Part shown: positions 1 to 6,894 of the stretch, in pieces
How positions within the stretch are numbered: position 1 is the first letter of the stretch
Layout of the letters: every line of letters starts with the position of its first letter
Source of the DNA: Phycocordibacter sp964398865
GTDB taxonomy: Bacteria; Patescibacteriota; Minisyncoccia; Phycocordibacterales; Phycocordibacteraceae
Direction: 5' to 3'
DNA: 64,000 nt
Assembly: GCA_964398865.1 (NCBI GenBank)
Contig: CAYNOO010000001.1
Span: 1 to 64,000, forward strand
Notes under the pieces: generated by a model
The model's database searches: none
What the model was told of the DNA's origin: nothing
The model's input: only the letters and a program-made list of their open reading frames with translations
Position numbers and translations under genes: made by a program

Positions 1-2718
1 AACTCCGCCGTCGCTATGGACGCTTAGGCGGAACTAGCCTGTTATCCCCAGAGTAACTTTTATCCGTTGGGCTTCCCCTGCATCTAATGCATAAGGTCGG
101 ATCACTATGCTCCACTTTCGTGTCTGCTCGACAAGTACGTCTCGCAGTTAAGCCAGCTTTTGCCATTACACGACCGGCACGGTTTCCATTCGCGCCTAGC
201 TGACCTTTGTAGGCTCCTCCGTTACTTTTTGGGAGGAGAGCGCCCCACTCAAACTGCCTGCCACGCACTGTCTCCCAGGTGTTTTGCCTGAGGTTAGAAA
301 TTGCAACGCATAAGAACGGTATTTCACTGATGAGTCCACACAAACCAAAATCCGTGCTTCAACCTCTCCCGTCTATGCTACGCATATGCATCACAATCCC
401 AATACGAAGCTACAGTAAAGCTTCTGGGGTCTTTTCGTCTAACTATGAGTAACCGGCATCTTCACCGGTATTGTATTTTCACCGAGCAAGTCCTCGAGAC
501 AGTTTCCAACTCGTTACACCATTCGTGCACGTCTGAACTTACCAGACAAGGAATTACGCTACCTTAGGACGATTATAGTTATCGCCGACATTGACCAGGG
601 CTTATAAAGTCCAGCACACAGTATTGCTACCATGCACCAACCTTAGTTGACCTTCTGGCATTGGTCAGGTGTCACCCCCTATACATCCTCTTGCGAGTTC
701 GCAGGGAGCTGTGTTTTTGATAAACAGTCGATTGGAAATCTTTCGCTGCGGCCTCCTAACTTAATAGGAGGCGGGCCTTATCCCGAAGTTACGGCCGCTG
801 TTTTGCCGAGTTCCTTGAGGACCTCTCACTCGTTCGCCTTGGTCTACTCGACCTGATCACCTGTGTTGGTTTGCGGTACGGTCTCTCGCCAATTGTAGCT
901 TAGAAGATTTTCTTGGAAGCGTGCTCCATGGTATTTATTCTGGCGAACCAGAACATTTATGCTTCGCTTGGGGTAATGTATCCCGGATTTTCCTGAAGAT
1001 ACGCCCTCACGCTACAAACACAAATCCAATTATGTGCACCATGTACAACCCTCCGTCTCTCCATCGCATTGGCGCGAGGCTAGGGAATATTAACCCTATG
1101 TCCATCGCGTTCGGCTTTCGCCATTTGCTTAGGCCCGGCTAACCCTTGGCTGATTATCAGTGCCAAGGAAACCTCGATCTTTCGGCGTACGGGGTTCTCA
1201 CCCGTATTGTGGTTACTTGTGCCGGCATTCTCACTTCCAAACGCTCCAGAATGGGTCACCCCTTATCCTTCATTGCGGTTTGGAACGCTCTCCTACCGCT
1301 TGATGCAGACGGATCCGCATTCAAGCCCTCAGTTTCGGTACCGCGCTTAGCCCCGATTATCTTCGGCGCAGAAATTCTCGATGAGTGAGCTGTTACGCTT
1401 TCTTTAAATGGTGGCTGCTTCTAAGCCAACATCCTCACTGTCTTAGAACTTCCACTTCCTTGTGATGCACTCAGCGCGGATTTAGGGACCTTAACTTGAG
1501 ATCTAGGCTCTTCCCTTCTCGACGTATGGAGCTTAGCCCCCATCGTCTAACTGCCTGACTCTTACTCGCCGGTATTCGGAGTTTGATAGGATCAACGAGA
1601 TTGCTCCCTGTTTGATCCTTCCAGTGCTCTACCCCCGGGGGAAACATCAGCCGCCAGCCCAAAAGCTGTTTCGGAGAGAACCAGCTATTACCAGGTTCGA
1701 TAAGCTTTTCACTCCTTGTCACAAGTCATCCCAAGACGTTATACGATCAACGGGTTCGGGCCTCCCCAAACCTTTCGGTTTGGTTCACCCTGCTCATGAC
1801 AAGCTCACCTGGCTTCGGGTCTTACGTACGCGACTTTTCGCGCTATTCACACTCGGTTTCCCTTCGGCTCCGGGCTGACGCCCTTAGCCATGCCGTGTAC
1901 GTAAACTCGCCGGCTCATTCTTCAATAGGCACGCCGTCGAGGTGCAAGCACCTCTTCGACTCCTTGTAGATGTGTGGTTTCAGAACTATTTCACTGTCCT
2001 CATCGGACTGCTTTTCACCTTTCCCTCACGGTACTGGTTCACTATCGATCTCTATAGATATTTAGCCTTGCCGGTTAGTCCCGGCAGATTCATCCAAGCT
2101 ATTCATGTCTCGGATTACTCAAGAACGATAACAAGAAAGTGACTGTTGTTTCGCGTACGGGACCGTTACCCTCTAGGGTTCTGCTTCCCAGCAGATTCCG
2201 CTACAACAATCATTGATGACTTTCCTTCCATAAATGGAACGCTATCGCCTTACAACCCCGCACGCATCACACTGCACGCGATGCGCGAGTAAATAGTGAG
2301 TAGTAGGTAGGGTGTAGTTTTTTCTTTCAACTACTTTCTACATACCACTTTCCACTTACTTGCATCCTATGCACTGTGATGCGTACGGTTTGGGCTTCTC
2401 CCGTTTCGCTCGCCGCTACTCGGGGAATACCAGAATCCCGGTCCCTCAGCCAAAATAAATTGGCGGAGAGACCGAGATATCCTGTTGGTCTCTTTTCCTC
2501 TAGGTACTGAGATGTTTCACTTCCCTAGGTGCGCTCTTCTGACACACGCCAGAAGTATCTTCCGTAAGAAGATGGGTTTCCCCATTCGGACATTTTCGGA
2601 TCAATGCTTGCTCGTCAGCTCCCCGAAACTTTTCGCAGACAGGCTACGTCCTTCATCGCTCTATAGAGTCTAGGCATCCACCACACACCCTTCAAACTTC
2701 CACGAGGAAGCTTGAAAA
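1..2718 (-). rRNA. rrl: 23S ribosomal RNA, 5' part (3' end lies outside the window)
   Basis: The minus strand reads as bacterial large-subunit rRNA. Landmarks in RNA order are the GGTGGATGCC box near 2690, GAACCAGTACCGTGAGGG at about 2023-2040, CCTAAGGTAGCGTAATTCC at about 550-568, GACGAAAAGACCCC at about 426-439 and GGGGATAACAGGCT at about 35-48. The window therefore covers roughly E. coli positions 1 to 2480, and the last 400 or so bases are cut off by the window edge. The 5' end is approximate. No intron ORF or homing-endonuclease motif was seen; the extra length includes a stem extension at 2285-2385. No 16S or tRNA gene lies upstream: the next genes are small unknown proteins, so this 23S appears unlinked from 16S. 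Confidence 0.97.
2285..2385 (-). other. 23S rRNA stem extension built from 7-base repeats
   Basis: Between the AGCCCAAACC and GGGGTTGTAAGGCG segments of domain I (around E. coli 270-300) the RNA gains about 100 nt. The outer part pairs as CGCATCACA with TGTGATGCG. The inner part consists of two tracts with a strict 7-base step: 2288-2322 (AGTAAAT AGTGAGT and so on) and 2328-2362 (CAACTAC TTTCTAC and so on). The tracts are roughly reverse complements, about 23 of 32 positions, so they would form a long AU-rich helix closed by a short loop. The same repeat style occurs in intergenic DNA across this window. Confidence 0.75.
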
Positions 2719-2814
2719 CCACATAACGATTCTGTTCATTGCTGAACAGTGATTTTTTATTATGCTCGGTGTTCTCTTTGTGATGAGTTGTCAATGAACT
2801 GGTTTTCTGAGGGA

Positions 2815-2839
2815 ACAAAAAAGGCCGCTTTCGGCGGCC
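2815..2839 (-). terminator. Terminator-like hairpin upstream of 23S
   Basis: On the minus strand GGCCGC, a 5-nt loop and GCGGCC are followed by six Ts, the form of an intrinsic terminator. It lies about 100 nt upstream of the mature 23S 5' end and downstream of the promoter at 2914-2942, so it would act as an attenuator or would end a short RNA unless rRNA antitermination operates. Confidence 0.6.
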
Positions 2840-2907
2840 ACGTACAGAAGCTGTAAAGCTACTGTTTAGCGCCGCATGTCGCCTCTCGTGTTAGTACTCA
2901 TAAACCT
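2818..2907 (-). ncRNA. Possible ~90-nt leader RNA before 23S
   Basis: This segment runs from the predicted start site of the promoter at 2914-2942 to the terminator-like hairpin. It contains two further possible hairpins, TACTCA...TGAGTA and ACAGTAGC...GCTTCTGT. It does not look like 5S rRNA. It may be a structured rRNA leader or an independent small RNA; the sequence alone does not decide. Confidence 0.35.
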
Positions 2908-2913
2908 TTGAGT

Positions 2914-2942
2914 AGAATACGCCCCGAGGGCGTTTATGTCAA
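2914..2942 (-). promoter_or_regulatory. Strong sigma70-type promoter for the rRNA unit
   Basis: On the minus strand a perfect -35 TTGACA (2937-2942) is separated by exactly 17 bases from a -10 TATTCT (2914-2919). It points towards the 23S gene and is the best consensus promoter near it, which supports independent transcription of the 23S unit. Confidence 0.7.
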
Positions 2943-2995
2943 GAAACATAAGGCTCCCTTGGCAAAAGAGGTCTCAGAAAACGACCAAAAATAGA

Positions 2996-3020
2996 AAAAC
3001 CCTTAAAATAAGGGTTTTTG
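2996..3020. terminator. Bidirectional intrinsic terminator
   Basis: AAAAACCCTTA, a short A-rich loop and TAAGGGTTTTT form a symmetric hairpin flanked by A and T runs. It would end the minus-strand small-gene unit at 3072-3800 before the 23S promoter. Confidence 0.8.
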
Positions 3021-3071
3021 GGGAACGCCCTCTGGAGCCAGCATCACCTATCCACAGGATTTCCCCTTATC

Positions 3072-3230
3072 TTAAGGTAAAGGCCTACGGTAGGTAGGGC
3101 TGCTATAAATCCACCTTTTGAGCTTACTCACAAGCCAATCATCTCTGTCCGATAAAGTTTTTCCTGCAATGACCTCATTCAACCTGTCATGTCTTTCTGC
3201 GATGTTTATCTTTTCATTTTGAGTCAGCAT
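3072..3230 (-). CDS. Small unknown protein, paralogue of the product of 3546-3800
   Basis: It encodes 52 residues from the ATG at 3230; an in-frame ATG at 3284 would add 18 but overlaps the preceding gene. No known family was recognised. The product is basic, soluble and probably helical. Its middle shares a pattern with the protein encoded at 3546-3800: an ER pair, then an Arg-rich helix, then GxxLxxxDxxLVxKLxxxI(F/Y)S. This suggests the two arose by duplication. It is the last gene of a three-gene unit on the minus strand, ended by the terminator at 2996-3020. Confidence 0.5.
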   Translation of the reverse strand: MLTQNEKINIAERHDRLNEVIAGKTLSDRDDWLVSKLKRWIYSSPTYRRPLP

Positions 3231-3246
3231 GGAACGTCTACAAACT

Positions 3247-3549
3247 TTACTCCTGAGTGAATCGTTCCCTTCGGTGCGACGCATGTTCCCTAGTCCAACT
3301 CATACCTTCACCAGTTTCGTTATAGCGCCCTAAATCCATTGCGCGTTGCGTACCTACAGGACCCCATAACAAATTTGTTCGAAGCTGTGACTCTACATCT
3401 GTAAAAGGTGCAGTGCCAGCATAAAAAACTTTCTGATGCCTTTCGTGCGCTTTAGAAAGAGAGGCATGATTCGGTCTCCACATTCCTTCTATTGAAATCG
3501 GCTGACGTCCCATAGCCCAGATAGTACGCTCGTGAATATAGCTTGTCAA
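3247..3549 (-). CDS. Unknown 100-residue protein
   Basis: The TTG at 3549 overlaps the TGA of the upstream gene (TTGA), a typical translational-coupling arrangement, so I keep this start. An ATG at 3513 is the alternative. The product is rich in Arg, His and Trp, with no membrane segment and no family I recognise. Its place between two paralogous small genes suggests the three work or are expressed together. Nothing in the sequence gives a function. Confidence 0.5.
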   Translation of the reverse strand: MTSYIHERTIWAMGRQPISIEGMWRPNHASLSKAHERHQKVFYAGTAPFTDVESQLRTNLLWGPVGTQRAMDLGRYNETGEGMSWTREHASHRRERFTQE

Positions 3550-3800
3550 AAAACACCTAGCGCTGTAAGTCGTCTTTCTATTCTTTTCTTCTCATACCTC
3601 GCTCTCATTACAGCATCTTTCCCACCAGGAATCTGAGAAAATATTCCGTCTAATAGCTTTACTAGTAAACCATCCTCATTCGCCGTAAGACCTCCTCTTC
3701 GAGTATCTACTCTTTCTTGCACATCACAAATTTTCTCTACGCGCTCAATCGCTTCCATTAGTGAAAGCTGTCGAGGTTTAAATATTTCGGTACCAGACAT
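3546..3800 (-). CDS. Unknown 84-residue helical protein
   Basis: It starts at the ATG at 3800 and ends by overlapping the next start by 4 nt. Residues 14-56 look amphipathic and helical and carry the pattern GLTANEDGLLVKLLDGIFSQ, which also appears in related form in the product of 3072-3230. The C-terminus is strongly basic (YEKKRIERR). It is the first gene of the three-gene unit. No function is assigned. Confidence 0.55.
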   Translation of the reverse strand: MSGTEIFKPRQLSLMEAIERVEKICDVQERVDTRRGGLTANEDGLLVKLLDGIFSQIPGGKDAVMRARYEKKRIERRLTALGVF

Positions 3801-3840
3801 GTTTTGTAGAGTACTCTTTTTTTCTTATTTGTCAAATACA

Positions 3841-3870
3841 AAAAACACTCCGCATAAGCGAAGTGTTTTT
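3841..3870. terminator. Bidirectional terminator
   Basis: A hairpin of AAAAACACT(C)CGC and GCG(A)AGTGTTTTT around an ATAA loop lies just past the stop of the MscS-like gene on the minus strand and upstream of the small-gene unit at 3072-3800. Confidence 0.8.
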
Positions 3871-3899
3871 TGTTAGACGCTTTCGTCTAGAGGTTGAAC

Positions 3900-4589
3900 T
3901 TAATTCTTGTGACCCACTTCGGAGCGAAGCTTCTCGATTGCGCGAGCAGCTGCATCCTGACCGCCAAGTCCGAACGAAAGACCGACTGCCAAAGACACCG
4001 CGATAACGATGCCAGTGAACAAGGTCTGTACGAACGGAGTCGCAACCTGGAGTTGTGACAAGACAGCGAGGATAGTGAATACCCAGATTGCCCACTTCGC
4101 TACATGTCCTGCAAGCGCAGCTGAACGAACGTTCGCTGCTTTTGCTGAACCGGTAACGATGTCCTGTGCGACATGCGCAAGCATTGCACCGACGAGCACC
4201 ATGAGTGCTGCGACGATTACCTGCGGCAAGTATGCCAAGACAACGGTCTGAAGGAACACGCTTACTTGCGTGAGACCCAAGACTTCGAGAGCTGCCATCA
4301 AGAAGACGATGACGAAGAACCACTTCACCAAGCCGCCTAAGAAAGCACCGGTGTTAAGTGTGAAGCCTGCGCGCTCAACGATGTCGTTGAGTCCGGTCTT
4401 CTTCAACGCCGCATCAACTTTCAGCGTGCCAAAGATTTGCGAAATGATGCTGCCCAAAGCTGCACCGACGAGCCATCCGAAAACGAGGATAATAATAGCG
4501 ACAAGAATGTTCGGGACGAAGTTGACGAGTGTTATCCAGAGATTCTGGAATGACTGCGTCAATACATCTGCCCATGTTTGAATAAGCAT
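3900..4589 (-). CDS. MscS-like membrane protein with conserved TM-helix repeats
   Basis: A 229-residue hydrophobic protein with about five membrane helices. It resembles the 'conserved TM helix' family related to small-conductance mechanosensitive channels, with glycine-rich helices such as ILVFGWLVGAALG and a C-terminal SLAVGLSFGLGGQDAA segment typical of MscS pore-lining regions. It probably releases solutes under osmotic stress. The ATG at 4589 has a purine-rich GAGA stretch a few bases upstream and is preferred over the codon 6 residues earlier. It is a single gene ended by the terminator at 3841-3870. The large cytoplasmic MscS domain is missing, so gating could differ. Confidence 0.75.
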   Translation of the reverse strand: MLIQTWADVLTQSFQNLWITLVNFVPNILVAIIILVFGWLVGAALGSIISQIFGTLKVDAALKKTGLNDIVERAGFTLNTGAFLGGLVKWFFVIVFLMAALEVLGLTQVSVFLQTVVLAYLPQVIVAALMVLVGAMLAHVAQDIVTGSAKAANVRSAALAGHVAKWAIWVFTILAVLSQLQVATPFVQTLFTGIVIAVSLAVGLSFGLGGQDAAARAIEKLRSEVGHKN

Positions 4590-4696
4590 ATAGGTATCTC
4601 TACACAATAAATAAAAGATTAATAAAGGGTTAATTCCCTCTTAAAATGGTAGCACATCGTGGGTCTTGGGACTGAGTGATGTGGATAGCCTGAACT

Positions 4697-4731
4697 AGCT
4701 TTCAGGTGCCAGCTTTTAGCTTATAGCTTTA
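4697..4731. repeat. 7-base-period degenerate repeat tract
   Basis: Five consecutive units, beginning AGCTTTC AGGTGCC, each step exactly 7 bases. The tract lies between the MscS-like gene and the winged-helix gene. Same style as the tracts at 6532, 19232, 20493 and 21574. Confidence 0.8.
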
Positions 4732-4773
4732 AAAACAAGTGTGTTTGGACTAACTGAAAGCTAGCAACGAGCT

Positions 4774-5331
4774 TCAGCGGCGGTCAATGATAATGCGGTG
4801 CTTGAACTCGAGGACATCACGAAGCATCCGGTCGCGAGCTTCTAGGCGCTGCCCTCTTTCAAGAACGGCATAGCGAAGTGGCAATGCTGCGATGCGCTCA
4901 ACTGCCCTAACCGATGCTGCAATCTTTGGGTCATTGGGTTTTCTTGTAACTATCAAGATGTCCAAAAGTCCCCTCTCCTCTCCCGCAAGAAGACCAGCTG
5001 CCACAAGAAGCGTAATGCCAGATACACCCCGGAATGATGAAGTGATGAAAGAATCGTCTGGGCGCGTCGTCATTTCTAAAAAGTCACAAAGCGGGGCGGC
5101 GAACGTGTGTGCTATGTTTGCGCTCCAGAATATATTTTTTCCCTGCTTGCGTGAGACAAGGATTCCAAACTTCCCAAGGGAACGCAATTCACGCGCGACC
5201 ACATCTTTTGAGAGACCGAGAGTGTTTGCTGCTGTTGCCGCCGTCGCGCGGGACTCCGGCTGAAACAGGAAGAACTTCAAGAGCTTGAGACGCGGGAGCG
5301 AAGAGCAGAGCTGGACCACGTCTTTGAACAT
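4774..5331 (-). CDS. Winged-helix regulator with nucleotidyltransferase-like C-terminus
   Basis: 185 residues from the ATG at 5331. Residues about 1-75 look like an ArsR/MarR-type winged helix (PRLKLLKFFLFQPESRATA, then a recognition-helix-like SKDVVARELRSLGKFG). The C-terminal part (LDILIVTRKPND, then VERIAALPLRYAVLE) resembles a minimal nucleotidyltransferase-like fold, as in related archaeal and CPR regulators; this part is inference. The start is chosen because a TTGCAC-16-TACAAT promoter ends a few bases before this ATG, implying a leaderless mRNA. The longer frame from 5379 would begin inside the palindrome at 5374-5419. Probably autoregulated through that palindrome. Confidence 0.65.
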   Translation of the reverse strand: MFKDVVQLCSSLPRLKLLKFFLFQPESRATAATAANTLGLSKDVVARELRSLGKFGILVSRKQGKNIFWSANIAHTFAAPLCDFLEMTTRPDDSFITSSFRGVSGITLLVAAGLLAGEERGLLDILIVTRKPNDPKIAASVRAVERIAALPLRYAVLERGQRLEARDRMLRDVLEFKHRIIIDRR

Positions 5332-5338
5332 TGAGAGT

Positions 5339-5366
5339 ATTGTACCCAAAAGAGTCGCCCGTGCAA
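5339..5366 (-). promoter_or_regulatory. Promoter of the winged-helix gene
   Basis: -35 TTGCAC (5361-5366), a 16-base spacer and -10 TACAAT (5339-5344) on the minus strand. The expected transcription start falls at or within a base or two of the ATG at 5331, so translation is likely leaderless. Confidence 0.6.
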
Positions 5367-5373
5367 GAAACAC

Positions 5374-5419
5374 CCCCATAACTAATAAATGTCCGGTCGG
5401 ACATTTATTAGTTATGGGG
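5374..5419. promoter_or_regulatory. 46-bp palindrome, probable operator
   Basis: Two perfect 22-base arms (CCCCATAACTAATAAATG continuing to TCCG) surround a 2-base GT centre. It lies 7 bp upstream of the -35 box of the winged-helix gene. Such a long perfect palindrome next to a regulator gene suggests its binding site. At this position, upstream of -35, it could activate, or could repress by looping. It could also form a cruciform. Confidence 0.7.
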
Positions 5420-5469
5420 CGATTGAGTCATAGTTAGCCTACTTTTTACACTGTCGCGAGTGGAACATA

Positions 5470-5510
5470 AAAAAAATCGCCTCAGAGATTTCTCTGAGGC
5501 GATTTTTTTA
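5470..5510. terminator. Bidirectional terminator after rplL
   Basis: ATCGCCTCAGAGA and TCTCTGAGGCGAT form a 13-bp stem with a 2-nt loop, flanked by runs of seven or more As and Ts. It ends the rplJ-rplL unit on the minus strand. Confidence 0.9.
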
Positions 5511-5551
5511 TTGAGTGAGTAGAATTAGGAGAGTTCTACTTTGCCACCTTG

Positions 5552-5604
5552 GTCGACGTGCTTCCACGTCGACACCACCCTGGTCTCTGTGCTCCCACAG
5601 AGAC
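5552..5604 (-). repeat. Two tandem hairpins with compensatory stem changes
   Basis: Two 31-nt units follow rplL. Each forms a 9-bp stem with a 4-nt loop: GTCGACGTG/CACGTCGAC with loop CTTC at 5552-5573, and GTCTCTGTG/CACAGAGAC with loop CTCC at 5583-5604. The units share the outer GTC/GAC, the inner GTG/CAC and the flanking CC, while the middle three base pairs changed on both sides. They lie in the 3' untranslated region between the rplL stop and the terminator. Confidence 0.75.
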
Positions 5605-5610
5605 ACAGCC

Positions 5611-5650
5611 GGAAAGGCGAAGTCTCGCGTTACGCGAGTTCGACCTTTCC
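5611..5650 (-). other. Hairpin spanning the rplL stop codon
   Basis: GGAAAGG-CGAA-CTCGCG pairs with CGCGAG-TTCG-CCTTTCC with one or two bulges, placing the TAA stop of rplL in the loop. Together with the two hairpins at 5552-5604 it makes three consecutive stem-loops at the end of the rplL message. Confidence 0.55.
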
Positions 5651-5992
5651 GCCTGCTTCCTCAATTTTCTTCTTGAGGGTTTCTGCGTCTTCTTTCTTCA
5701 CTCCTTCCTTCAAGACGGAAGGAGCAGCGTCAATGAGGTCTTTCGCTTCCTTGAGCCCAAGTGCGAGAGCTTCTTTGACAACCTTGATGACAGCAATCTT
5801 AGCTGCACCTGCGTCGGTAAGCTTAACGGTAAAGACTGACTTCTCTTCTGCTGCTTCTCCAGAAGCTGCAGGACCTGCCGCTGCAACTGCTGTTGCCGAG
5901 ACTCCCCACTTCTCTTCTATCGCCTTGACGAGTGTGTTCAATTCAAGGACGGTCATTTTTTCTACTGATTCAATGATTTGTTCCTGTGTCAT
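5630..5992 (-). CDS. rplL: 50S ribosomal protein bL12 (L7/L12)
   Basis: 120 residues, close to the family norm. The N-terminal dimerisation helix (residues 1-35), an Ala/Gly-rich hinge (about 36-48) and the C-terminal factor-binding domain with VIKVVKEALALGLKEAKDLI are all recognisable. It forms the ribosomal stalk that recruits translation GTPases. It lies 18 bp downstream of rplJ, the usual pair. rpoB, which normally follows in bacteria, is absent: the message ends in three hairpins and a terminator instead. Confidence 0.97.
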   Translation of the reverse strand: MTQEQIIESVEKMTVLELNTLVKAIEEKWGVSATAVAAAGPAASGEAAEEKSVFTVKLTDAGAAKIAVIKVVKEALALGLKEAKDLIDAAPSVLKEGVKKEDAETLKKKIEEAGGKVELA

Positions 5993-6010
5993 ATGTAGAT
6001 ACTAAATAAT

Positions 6011-6523
6011 TTATGCGGTCTTCGTCTTCCCTACTTCAGCAAGCGCTATTGCGAAACGCTGAATGGGTGAATTAATAACGTTGACGAACATGCCTCTCAA
6101 GACCTGCACCGGAGGAATGGTGGCGACAGAAACGATTTCTGCTTCCGAGAGATACTTCCCCTCCAATGCCCCTCCGAGGAATACGAGTTTGCCTTTCAAT
6201 TTCTTGACGAAAGCCTGCAAGCTTCTCGCTGGCGCAGTGATGTCAGCTTCTACTCCCGGCACTTCCGAGAGGTACGCAAACGCTATCTCGCCAGGTAATT
6301 CAGGCATGTCACCGGTATACCCTTTCTCAGTGAGCGCTTTTTTCAAGAGCGTCTTCTTGACGACAGTGTATTTCACACCTTCCTGCTTCAGTGCATCTCT
6401 AAGTTCGTTCACTTCGTGAACGGTAATTCCTTTGAAAGCAACGAAGACAACTGATACCGCTTTCGAAAGCGCGTCAGATGTCCCTTTCAGAAGTGATTCT
6501 TTCTTTGCTCGAGTAATTGCCAT
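6011..6523 (-). CDS. rplJ: 50S ribosomal protein uL10
   Basis: 170 residues beginning with MAITRAKKESLL. The family core VVFVAFKGITVHEVNELRDAL and the region KYTVVKKTLLKKAL are intact, and the C-terminal helix that binds bL12 dimers is present. It anchors the stalk to 23S rRNA. It is first in a two-gene operon with rplL and is preceded by an L10-type mRNA leader (6608-6702), so it is probably autoregulated at the RNA level. uL11 and NusG, often upstream of it, lie far away at 41-42 kb. Confidence 0.97.
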   Translation of the reverse strand: MAITRAKKESLLKGTSDALSKAVSVVFVAFKGITVHEVNELRDALKQEGVKYTVVKKTLLKKALTEKGYTGDMPELPGEIAFAYLSEVPGVEADITAPARSLQAFVKKLKGKLVFLGGALEGKYLSEAEIVSVATIPPVQVLRGMFVNVINSPIQRFAIALAEVGKTKTA

Positions 6524-6531
6524 AATTGAAT

Positions 6532-6566
6532 AGCTTTCAGGTGTCAGGTCCCAGCTTTCAGAAAAA
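6532..6566. repeat. 7-base-period repeat tract in the rplJ 5' UTR
   Basis: Five 7-base units, beginning AGCTTTC AGGTGTC on the plus strand, only 8 bp upstream of the rplJ ATG, between it and the L10 leader. Unless transcription starts later, the tract is part of the mRNA and occupies the position where a ribosome-binding site would lie. Confidence 0.8.
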
Positions 6567-6607
6567 ACAAAAATCCAGACACCATTATTTTATATGCACA
6601 CGCGCTC

Positions 6608-6702
6608 TATAGGAGTTCGAGGCGGATCGACCGCACCCTCGACTTCGGCAGGTGCCTTTCGGCAATTAACTCTCTTTCGAGAGACCCACTGTCTCCAGTC
6701 GT
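6608..6702 (-). promoter_or_regulatory. L10-type ribosomal protein leader
   Basis: The minus-strand RNA has GGAGACAGTGGG, a perfect TCTCTCGAAAGAGA hairpin, TTAAT, a GCCGAAAGGC hairpin, CCTGCCGAAG and a third stem ending GATCCGCC. This order (kink-turn-like GACAG.GGG / CCTGCCGA plus two short hairpins) matches the known L10 leader that binds the uL10-bL12 complex to repress the operon. It lies about 85 nt upstream of rplJ. Assigned by eye; a covariance search against the L10 leader family would settle it. Confidence 0.7.
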
Positions 6703-6764
6703 GCTAAAAGCTACGATATCACAAACCAAGCTTGCTATGCAAACTGGCATTTAAAGCGGAGCCT

Positions 6765-6872
6765 TTATTTCGCCGCCTCCCCAAACACCAGAAGAAAAAT
6801 GAAGCTCAAGAGAATGATGCCTGAAAAAGCGAGGAGAAACGTGAAGAAGCCTGGGGTAAAGAACTTTTTCAT
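6765..6872 (-). CDS. 35-residue single-pass membrane peptide
   Basis: A short frame from ATG 6872 to TAA 6765 encodes a Lys-Lys start, then one long hydrophobic segment (FFTFLLAFSGIILLSFIFLL), then a charged end (GEAAK). It lies 22 bp after the TPR gene on the same strand and before the L10 leader. The strong membrane-helix pattern and operon-like spacing make it plausible as a real small protein. No homologue is known to me. Confidence 0.45.
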   Translation of the reverse strand: MKKFFTPGFFTFLLAFSGIILLSFIFLLVFGEAAK

Positions 6873-6894
6873 GTGTGAGTTTTTATATCCAGAG

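Noticed and set aside
14..2673. Several open frames inside the 23S region, up to 109 codons
   Set aside because: They lie in conserved rRNA sequence on both strands and have no protein family features.
1..2718. Self-splicing intron in 23S rRNA, common in CPR
   Set aside because: No large insertion or homing-endonuclease frame was found in the part present; only a stem extension.
5189..5404. 71-codon frame over the palindrome
   Set aside because: Shadow of the winged-helix gene in another frame; crosses its promoter.
5552..5604. CRISPR-like tandem units
   Set aside because: Only two units, no spacers; both are hairpins that differ by paired changes.
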